NCBI GenBank assembly: GCA_019693395.1
Contig: JAAMXP010002123.1
Coordinates: 1-10,869 of the forward strand
Reading direction: 5' to 3'
Origin: Ettlia oleoabundans
Taxonomy: Eukaryota; Chlorophyta; Chlorophyceae; Chlamydomonadales
Length of the DNA stretch: 10,869 bases
In this document: positions 1 to 7,400 of the stretch, piece by piece
Numbering within the stretch: the stretch's first letter is position 1
Layout of the letters: each line of letters begins with the position of its first letter
Notes under the pieces: model-generated
What the model was told of the DNA's origin: nothing
Database searches by the model: none
The model's input: only the letters and a program-made list of their open reading frames with translations
Made by a program: the position numbers and the translations under genes

Positions 1-607
1 AAGAAAATGGCTTGGGCCAAGCAAGGGGAGGATCATGGCAGCGGACATGCAGCAGGCCCCGAGGTCAGGAGTGGGAGCCTTAGGACCCAACAGGGCCATG
101 CTGCCACCCAAACTGCCGCGGCACTCAGGCTACTGCATCTGCCACCATCTGCCACAGCTGTGAGGCAATCCCAGCAGAGGCGGGCAAGCGGGTTTGCGCC
201 GGTGCACGGCCCCAGCGCTCGTCCCGGCTCTGCTAGCTTGGCCAAGACGCCAGTGGCAGGGGTTGCGAAAACAAATGCAGTAACAGGCGCAGTTCGTCCA
301 AGTAATGTCCTGCCGATCCTCATTTTGGGTGGCGGCAGGAGGTAAAGCCGGAAGACAGTGACGTCTTCACCCCAGCGACGTCTTGCGATACATGACGCGC
401 CCTGTACAGCCTTGCACTCACCCATTCCTACCTTACCTGCACCCACGCCAGTCAGCGCCACCCCCACAACCAAGACCACTGTCCCTAGCCTCTGCCACCC
501 TTGGCTCAAGTCGCTCTCAAGGTGCGCCAAGAGTAGTCCAGACTCCAGCAGCCATGGCGCCAAAAGAAGTGATCTATTGGGATCATCACTTGGGACATCC
601 CCTGGTG
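1..607. other. No supportable gene
   Basis: Open frames exist on both strands here, but they have unbiased composition (Cys, Trp and Pro scattered), no domain, and no splice-phase link I could defend. The region may hold the 3' UTR or further introns of the minus-strand gene. No polyadenylation signal of the chlorophyte TGTAA type was seen on the minus strand. Confidence 0.5.
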
Positions 608-634
608 TCACTTTTGGAGGCTTGCTGTTGAGAC
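608..634 (-). other. Possible terminal exon of the minus-strand gene
   Basis: After acceptor gtggcag, the phase-0 frame reads VSTASLQK and stops at TGA (610-608). This would give a product of about 491-516 residues. It is the simplest phase-0 ending found after exon 7, but so short an exon could arise by chance. Confidence 0.2.
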
Positions 635-712
635 CTGCCACTACTCTGGCGCACTCTAGAGTCTACTTTAGCTAGGTGTCGGGGCAGCATGGCGCACTAC
701 ACAGGCTCTCAA

Positions 713-733
713 CCCCGCCCCCGTCCCCCCCCC
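713..733 (-). repeat. G-rich tract on the minus strand (C-tract on +)
   Basis: On the minus strand there is a run of nine G, then five G, then four G, separated by one or two bases. It lies just downstream of minus-strand exon 7, in an intron or in the 3' region. It could form a G-quadruplex in the transcript. Confidence 0.55.
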
Positions 734-780
734 TCTTGCTCGCCCGCACCACTGCAAGCACACCCATCCCAGCCCCCCAC

Positions 781-864
781 CTGTATTTCGTGCTCCCTGG
801 CCTTCACTCTTGCCACCTCAGCTGAGGTCATGGCGCCGACTTCGTGATCAGGACGCACCTCTAC
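781..864 (-). other. Minus-strand gene exon 7
   Basis: Acceptor gtacttgcag precedes 864. The exon encodes 28 residues, VEVRPDHEVGAMTSAEVARV then KAREHEIQ, a charged and probably helical segment. The donor is cag|gtgggg at 780. Both ends are phase 0. The even, non-repetitive composition and good splice sites make it one of the more convincing exons of this gene. Confidence 0.58.
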
Positions 865-3802
865 CTGCAAGTACAAGAAATATGTACCGATGGGTGGGTT
901 TGTTGGCTGATGTGCTCAGGGAGGGCGTGGTGACATAACATGCATGCATGCAGGCCGAACCAGTGCAGTGGTTTGGGATGAGTGGTGGATGAGCGCTGGT
1001 TGAAACGTTGGGAGTTGTGGCGTTAGTGCGAATCGGCAAGGAAGGCAGTCAGGCGGACGGGCAACTGCATATTCAGCGGTTTGCAAAGTGTTCCACATTA
1101 TCCAAACGAAGACAGGCGCAGCAAATGGGCTGCGCACAAACACCAAGCTGAGGTTGTCCGGCAATGAGCCTGCCTGCAGGCAGGTACCTCCAGCTCAAAT
1201 GACCCCCCATAGGAGTGCACCAACAGCAGCCTGGTTGGGCCCAGATTGATAAATCCCACATGATTGCTCCAGCAGCATACCAGGCCACCCAACTAACCTG
1301 AGGCATGCCGCCGCCGCCCGCTGCAGGGCCACCAGGCCCTGGCTGCAGGCGGCCCACCTTCACTCGACCCCCCTGCTTGGGTTCAGGAGGGGCGCCCACC
1401 TCTGCAACATGGCAACGTAGCACGAATTGGCATATTGCAGCGGCGAAAACAACTTGGCATTTCCACGCTGAAGTACTTGAAGAAGAGGGAAAGACGAAAG
1501 ATCTGCTCAACACAGCATTAAGAACACTTGTTCTCCAGCCAAATGGCTCCTGCTCATTTGAAGTCCCTGCAGGTTGGATGCCCGCTAGTCTGCATGCTGA
1601 GACTTGCTGGAGGCAGCCCCCAACCCCCCCCCTCCACCCACACACCCACACACACATACCCACACACACCACCACCAACAACAACAACCACCGCACGCAC
1701 GCACGCACGCACCCACCCACGCACGCACGCACGCACGCCACCACCACCAACAACAGCAACAACATGGATGAAAGAAGAGGGAAAAAACGACGCACGCATG
1801 CATACTGCATTTGCACATGCGCACACACACACACCACAACCTCTACACTCAGCTGTACCACCCTCCCACCTGGCTTCTGCTTCTCCCCTTTGTCAGCAGC
1901 GGCACCGCCCTTTTCCGCAATTGCGCCGCCGCTGATGCGCCCCCGGCGCGCACCCATCTGCTCAAGCCGGGCAGCTGCTGCCTGTGCTGGGGTCATGCCG
2001 CCCTCTGGGGCGCTAACAGCCCGCTCCTCAGAGGCAGCAGTTGACCTTGCTGGGGCAGCCGCCGCTGTGGTGGTAGCGATTGGTGGCGGCGGGGTGCGAG
2101 CTGGAAGGTGTGCGGAAGCTGCCGGGGTCTGAGGCGCTTCGGCAACTGCAGCGAAGAACGGCAGGAGCGATGCCAAGGCGTACAGGGAAGGCTCAGCAGG
2201 AAATGTAAGCAAGGAAGTAGTAATGGCACTCCCGCATCCAGCTTCCAATTCTTATCATCCACTGCTGCAGACACGCTTGCCACCCTATAAGTGGTATAGG
2301 CAGCCAAGCCCCCAGACCCAAAGCTGCAAGGGGCGCACCCCTGTTGTTGCCTCCACCAGGTGGCTTGCCCTCGGCTTGGCTCCCCATACGCGGTGTCTCG
2401 ACGCCCGCTGAGGGGCCCGCCTGCTCCCGTTCTGGTCCACCCTGCCGCCTCTCTGCAGGAGCAACAGCAGCAAATGCACTTGCGCTGGCATCAGCTGCCG
2501 TCAATCTAGGCACCTTCCCCCCATCTGTCCTTGTGAGTCTGCGGGGTTTTGTAGTGGCAGCGGCAGCAGCACGACCAGCACTTGCACCTGCGGTGTCAGC
2601 TGCCATCAAGCGGCGCTCAGCCTCGTGCTGTTTGCAATGCTGTGCACGCTGCTGTGCACGCTGTGCCACCTGGCCTGCCAGTCCAAGGTCAGCCAACACC
2701 TTCTCTGCTGGCTTGTTCCCAGCGCCTGCTGGGGGTGCAGGGCTGCGACCAGGGCTGGAGGCAATCACGCATGCTGCTGGCTCACCAACTGCCGCCTCTC
2801 CGGCTGCCCGCCCGCTCTCTGCCTGAGCCTCCTCGCCTGACCTGCACTGGTGCAACTCTTTTTATTTGAGATGCAAGCAGAGCAGGCATGTTGACGCTCA
2901 GGCTGCCGCCATCTTGATCGCTGGCCAAGGTCAGATTGGGTGAGCAACTGGCCAGGATGGGCGGAGCTGGCAGCTCAAAATACTAGTTGACCCACCTCAA
3001 CTGCGGTGGCGGTTCCACCCCTGCTTCAACCTCCTGCAGTATCACAGCGGCAGCAGGAACGTGGCAAAGATCGCAGGCACAGGTTGGAATGGTGCACTCC
3101 CGCCGGCCAGCTGGGATCGACAATGCTCTGCTCTCGCACATGAGCCAGTGAGCTTGCAGAAGCCACACAGGAACAACCAAAACTTACACGGATGCAAATT
3201 GCTGACCCCGTGCACAACAAGACAGACCTGAGGCTTGAGCAGCTTTGTGACGCTGATGCGGGGCGAGCCCAGCTGCTGACTGGAGGCCCTGCTGCTGGGT
3301 GCCTCCGCAGCTGTGACCACCGTGCCTGTGGGGCTGGAGCTTGCGCTGTCGCGGGCCGAGACTGCGTACTCCTCGGTGCCTCCCGCAGTGGTTGCTTCTC
3401 CCCCGGGAACTGCAGCGAGTAAACCAGTAACAAGTGGGTATTGAGGGTGCAGCGATGGCGGCGAGGGAGCAAGCAGCTGGACGGCAGGTAGCCTTGTCAG
3501 CATGGCGAGAGCGGCGGCAGCTGGCCAGCACTCTTGCACGCTACCTCGCGCATCCAATGGCGACAACCACCCTCCTGTGCTGCCCGGGACAGCATGCAAG
3601 CCCTTGGATGCAGCTGCAAGCCAGCTTCACGGTGAGGGTTCAAGGTTCGCTGCCCTGGCTTGCCTGCGCCCTCCTGACCCTCCTCCCTGCCAGTGGTTAA
3701 ACCCAGCGTGTCCTTGATACGCTGCATAATGCCGCCGCCACCTCGCTCTTGCTCGGCCGTATGGCCCTCGATTCCTGTTCTTGCGGTCCCGACTTCCGCC
3801 AT
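781..3802 (-). CDS. Unidentified Ala/Gly/Pro-rich multi-exon protein, divergent from the helicase gene
   Basis: I do not recognise this gene. A chain with agreeing phases can be built: 3802-3631, 3409-3228, 3033-2996, 2841-2339, 2145-1870, 1566-1298 and 864-781, all GT-AG. It starts MAEVGTARTGIEGHTAEQER. Later exons contain ISVTKLLKPQ, EVEAGVEPPPQLR, a Gln/Arg/Ala-rich stretch (LAGQVAQRAQQRAQHCKQHE), a Pro/Ala/Thr-rich stretch, ARLEQMGARRGRISGG, EPFGWRTSVLNAVLSR and VEVRPDHEVGAMTSAEVARV. The model gives about 483-508 codons to base 781, depending on a possible 75-bp intron inside 1566-1298. Composition suggests a mostly disordered protein without membrane segments. The exon ends at 3631 and 2339 rest on moderate donors. 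The 3' end is unknown: a short terminal exon at 634-608 is possible, or the gene may run past base 1. Confidence 0.55.
1169..1184. repeat. 16-bp perfect palindrome
   Basis: cctgcctgcaggcagg is its own reverse complement. It lies in the 433-bp intron (1297-865) of the minus-strand gene. No function is evident. Confidence 0.5.
1298..1566 (-). other. Minus-strand gene exon(s) 6
   Basis: Acceptor cctgcag precedes 1566. The exon reads GTSNEQEPFGWRTSVLNAVL, and near its end VGAPPEPKQGGRVKVGRLQ and a Gly-rich stretch ending GMPQ. The donor is cag|gttagt at 1297, phase 0. The frame is open throughout, but a 75-bp GT-AG intron (gtactt...ttgcag) can be removed in frame from the middle, so this may be two exons. 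Confidence 0.52.
1640..1840. repeat. CA / GCAC / CAA compound microsatellite
   Basis: On the + strand, runs of cacaca, cacgcacgcacg, caccacc and caacaacaac alternate across about 200 bp, with a second cacacacaca block near 1821-1834. The whole region falls in the intron (1869-1567) of the minus-strand gene, where it reads as a GT-rich tract. Alternating GCAC can adopt Z-DNA. Confidence 0.85.
1870..2145 (-). other. Minus-strand gene exon 5
   Basis: Acceptor cgctgcag precedes 2145. The exon encodes VAEAPQTPAASAHLPARTPP, then an Ala/Thr run, EGGMTPAQAAAARLEQMGAR and RGRISGGAIAEKGG. The donor is ccag|gtggga at 1869. Both ends are phase 1. Confidence 0.58.
2339..2841 (-). other. Minus-strand gene exon 4
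   Basis: Acceptor cagtgcag precedes 2841. After one base completing an Arg codon, the exon reads SGEEAQAESGRAAGEAAVGE, a Gln/Arg-rich probable helix, TTKPRRLTRTDGGKVPRLTA and PSAGVETPRMGSQAEGKPPG. This is the longest open exon of the gene. The donor is moderate: gg|gtgcgc at 2338. Confidence 0.6.
2996..3033 (-). other. Minus-strand gene exon 3, 38-bp mini-exon
   Basis: Acceptor atactgcag precedes 3033, and donor gag|gtgggt follows 2996. It encodes EVEAGVEPPPQL plus two bases. It starts in phase 0 and ends in phase 2, which is what exons 2 and 4 require. Confidence 0.5.
3228..3409 (-). other. Minus-strand gene exon 2
   Basis: Acceptor cgctgcag ends at 3410. The encoded sequence is Ser/Ala/Thr-rich (GTEEYAVSARDSASSSPTG) and ends SPRISVTKLLKPQ. 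The donor is cag|gtctgt at 3227. The exon ends in phase 0. Confidence 0.55.
3631..3802 (-). other. Minus-strand gene exon 1, start codon
   Basis: The ATG at 3802-3800 opens MAEVGTARTGIEGHTAEQER, then four Gly and IMQRIKDTLGLTTG. The donor proposed is cacc|gtgaag at 3630 (phase 1). Other phase-1 donors lie nearer the start, so the 3' end of this exon is uncertain. Confidence 0.5.
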
Positions 3803-4389
3803 GAATGGTAAAAGAATCTGTGTGGCTCCACCTCTGTCAAAACAAGCCGCAGCAGTTAAAGTCAGCGAGTATGATCGCGCAGTTCATGGCCATCAAACCT
3901 TGCCACGTCAGCGTGCGCTATGCCATGGGCGCAGTGAGTGGATGTCAACAGAAGATCAAGAGATTACGCGTAGACATTTGGGAGCTCATATACGTATATG
4001 TATAATTCTACATTGCCTGCTAACTGTTGTGCTTGCATGTGTCAGGACATGAATAATTGCATCGGCGCGATGGTTGGGACGCCGTTCCGCGCGAGCGTCA
4101 CCCTCCCCCCTCCCACAAGTAATAGGAACTGTTGCCAGCGAATTTCCTCACTATGAGCAGGAATCCTAGGTTGCAATCGGTGCGTTTGCTGCTCATGAGG
4201 GCTGCACCAGCGCAGGCGGTCTCGCCACCACTAGATGGTGGCGGCGCTTGTGGCGCCAGCACAGCAGGCCCGGCTGCTGTGGGCAGCTGTGGCTCTTTAG
4301 CTGGTTCTATTGCAGGCAAATTGCAGGAAAGTACAGTACGTCGCCTGCGGCTTGGTCGGGCGGAATGGGGGAGAATTGAAGGAGAAGTC
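3803..4389. promoter_or_regulatory. Divergent intergenic region, candidate bidirectional promoter
   Basis: This 587-bp stretch separates the proposed start codons of the two head-to-head genes. The segment 3983-4012 is AT-rich against a GC-rich background. It includes a TATA-like gtatatgtataatt and the palindrome at 3987-4000. The part nearest the helicase (about 4080-4389) is GC-rich and may be 5' UTR. Transcription starts cannot be seen from sequence. Confidence 0.4.
3987..4000. repeat. 14-bp perfect palindrome in AT-rich island
   Basis: catatacgtatatg equals its own reverse complement and contains TACGTA at its centre. It could be a factor-binding site or a TATA-like element readable in both directions. 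Confidence 0.6.
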
Positions 4390-4442
4390 ATGGGCGGAAT
4401 AAAGAACAGGGACGCCAAGCGCCTGGCCAACAAAGTTTTCAC
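4390..4442 (+). other. Helicase exon 1: start codon and basic N-terminus
   Basis: This encodes residues 1-17 plus two bases: MGGIKNRDAKRLANKVF. The ATG has G at +4. The donor is gtaagc at 4443, close to consensus, and the exon ends in phase 2. The acceptor at 4639-4640 (gctcag) supplies the missing base, completes a Thr codon and restores the zinc-finger frame. The same frame stays open upstream to an ATG at 4132, so an N-terminal extension of 86 residues is possible. That extension has no recognisable domain. Confidence 0.6.
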
Positions 4443-7400
4443 GTAAGCTGGTTTGTTTGATGTTAATGGTAGGGGCACATTAACGCCCTGCCCGGGCGGG
4501 GAGTCTGCCAGTCATGCCGTGCGGTCAAGTGCGGGGCAACCGGCTTAAAGCGCTGGTGCCAGATGTTCTGCGCTTGCTGCCAAGTCCGTCGCGATCTGCC
4601 AACCTGCTCCCGCTGTCGCCTCTGCGCCCGCTGAGCTCAGGTCGGCTGGCGGCGGCGGCAGTAAGGGCCCCTCGGTCATTGACAAGAGGGGCCAGGAGCA
4701 GCCCTGCCCCCATTGCGACCGCGTGTTCAAACAGGCAGACCGCTTGAAGCAGCACATACAGAAGCAGCATGCCGACGAGCTAGCTGCGACAGACGGTGGG
4801 GCCGAGGATGCCGCCCCAGCGGCGGCAACTGCCGCTCCTGCTCCCAGCATGCTTGCCCCCAAGGCAGTTGCCGCCGTGACGGCAGCAGCCGCCGCCGCCG
4901 TCAAATCCGTCAATGCGGTCCCCACAGCCGGCGTCAACGGCAGCAGCAAGGCGGCAAGCGGTAGCGGCGGCGCTGGTGCAGCTTCTGCACCCGCCGCCCA
5001 AGCAGGCCCGAAACTGATGGATGTGAACAGCCGGGCAGGGTACTACGAGGCCAAGTCGCCCAAGCTGCTGCTGCACGAGTGGTGCCTGCGGGAGAAGCAG
5101 CCAAGGCCGAGGTACCGCCCCATTGCAACTGGAGCTGGCCTGTGGAAGTGCAAGGTGATCGGTACTGTCACCAGTACCTTGGGGCAGCAGTACCTTCTTC
5201 TGCTGAAGCAGCAGTTGTGTGGCAATCACAGCTGGGCCATCTGGTGCCCTGCGCATCTACTGCACAGCTAATGCGGTCTTCTTGGTGCGGTTAAGTTTGC
5301 AGCTTGACTTGCTATTGTTGCTCATGTTGCTGGCTGCACTGTGCCCATGTGTTCCACTGCAAGCCACGCAGCATGTACTATGCAGCTGCCTGTTCCGCTG
5401 CTGAGTCTGGATCAGCTGACTCCACCTCCCTACCTTCCATTATCCTGCAGGTAGTGCTGCCACACCCCAAGCAGCAGGAGAGGGACGTTGTGGTGTTCCT
5501 GGAGGACGCCCAGGCAGCACCCAGTGAGGAAGAGGCGGAGCAGCGGGCGGCGGTGGCGGCTCTGCACCGCGTGCAGGTGGGTGGTGCAGGCGAGGGTGGG
5601 GCAGCGCTGGGGCCGCCGATCGGGAGCTGCGTAGGGGGAACGCCAACAGCTCAGCAGCCCTCAGCAATGCAGCTGCAGCTGCGCCATCCGTGTACCTGGA
5701 TGCTTCCGTGCTGGCTGCTGTCGCCTTTGATAAGGTTGTGGCGCATCTCCTGTGGCTGGTCAAAGTTGCCAGGCGCGGTTGGAAGTGGAAAAGCATGGGG
5801 CTTCAAATGAATAATCTCACTCTGGCAGGCTTTGCTGCCTGGATGGCCGGCTATTTGTGCAGGGTGACCGTGCATTGGACCGCGTCCTGCCTAGGCCCTA
5901 CGCCCAGCAGTGGAAGGATCTGGAGCAGCAGGTGCGCTGAGCTGCCCTGGCCGGGGCAGTGAGCTGGCGTGCTGATCTGGCATGCTGATCTGTCGTGCGA
6001 TGGAAGCGCGCTTGTTCGGGTGCACCACACATGTTCAACACAGGGTCGCTCGTTGTTGCACGCCTATTCACTCAGCAGCTTCCAGCAGCTCGATCGCTGC
6101 GCTCCCACCCTGCCATGGACATGTGTGTGCCTGCATGCTTATGTTTATGTCCCACTACCCTTGGTCTTGCAGCACCAGGAGCGGCAGCGCCGGCAGTCTG
6201 AGTCCGCGGCTCGGCAGCGGCAGCAGCACGAGCGGCAACGGGCGGCGGCCAAGCGGCAGCAGCCGGCCACGGTCATCATGGCTGACGACAAGCGCAAGTG
6301 AGGAGGGGTTGGGGAACGTGTGTTTTGTGTGTTTTTGCTTGTGCATGTGCCTGTATTGCATGCTGGTGTGCCTGCTCAACTTGTGCGTCTTCCGTGTGAT
6401 GGACGATTGTTCTGCGTTGTGGCGCAGGCTGGTGGAGGGTATTCTTTCCGGCCTGCAAGCAGAAGCGGCTGCAGGCGACGACACCGGGGTCCTTGCAACC
6501 AGCGAGGCGGATGGCGGGGGCTGGACCAGCCTGGATGCATCGCTATTTGGCAGTGGCAGCGCAGGCGGCAGCGGCATCTTGTCCGCTGATGTTGGCAGCA
6601 CCCAACAGCAGCAGCAGCAGCACGCGGCCGGGCTAATAGAAGAGCTTGTGCTGCTGGGTTTCACACAGCAGGATGCAGCTGCCGCCGTGGCGGCGGTGGG
6701 CGGGAGCAGCGCCAGCGGTGGTGGGGAGAGTGGTCTGTCGCTGCCTGCAGCCCTGGACTGGCTGTGTGTGCGGCTGCCAGAGGAGAGACTGCCCAAGAAC
6801 TTTGCGCCAGGTTGATGGGCAGCATATAGTGCTGGGAGACATGTAATGCAGTGCAAAAGCGGCGGGTCTATCGATATTGATGGTACTGCCTAAGTTGCTG
6901 TTCCCTGCTACTACTCCTGTTCGTCAGCCCTCCGCTGCAAGTTGCTGTTTCCTGCTACTCCTACTGTTGCTGTTCCCTGTTCCTCCTCGGCAGCCACATT
7001 GCCCACTTGCATTACAGATGTTTGTTAGTCTTGTGCGCTGCAGGTGCTGCTGGCAAGCCGGTGACCATCATTCGGCACGGCGGCGGTGGCAGCAGCAGCA
7101 GCCTGGGTGCCAGCAGCGGCGTGGGTGCGGGCAGCAGGGGCGGCAGCTATGCCACGGGGATAGACGCTGCAGCGGAAGCTGTCGGGGAAGCTGGTATTGG
7201 ATCAGGGGCTGGGTTGCTGGAGGATCCGGCAGTTGCCGAGTTGGCAGAGTATGGATATCCTCCTGGGGAGGCAGCTGCTGCCCTTGAGAAGACGGGCGGG
7301 CATGTGCACCGCGCTTTGCCGCTGCTTTACGCACGCCTGGCGGCGGCAGCAGGGGTGGCAGCTGGGGCAGGTGATCAACAAGTTGAGGAGTCTGCTGCTT

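Noticed and set aside
33..641. A 202-codon minus-strand open frame near the left end
   Set aside because: Composition is irregular, no domain is visible, and its frame cannot be joined to exon 7 in phase by a visible acceptor.
1360..1490. Resemblance to a ubiquitin protease cysteine box (QYANSCYVAMLQ in another minus-strand frame)
   Set aside because: It has one residue too few between CY and LQ, lacks the usual Asn, sits in a frame not linked to the exon chain, and no His box is visible nearby.
1305..2132. Plus-strand 275-codon open frame
   Set aside because: It is the antisense shadow of minus-strand exons and the microsatellite, with His/Thr repeats read from CA tracts.
1073..2248. A single 391-codon minus-strand open frame as an intronless gene
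   Set aside because: Its middle reads GT-repeat sequence as Val, Cys, Gly and Trp runs, which is not protein-like. The two good ends are better explained as separate exons joined by GT-AG splicing.
3693..4052. Plus-strand open frame as an upstream helicase exon or separate small gene
   Set aside because: It overlaps the start of the minus-strand gene, shows no domain, and has no phase-compatible splice path to the helicase that adds conserved sequence.
4132..4389. An 86-residue N-terminal extension of the helicase from ATG 4132
   Set aside because: The frame is open, but the encoded sequence has no conserved character and precedes a short basic exon that looks like a natural N-terminus. It is kept only as an alternative start.
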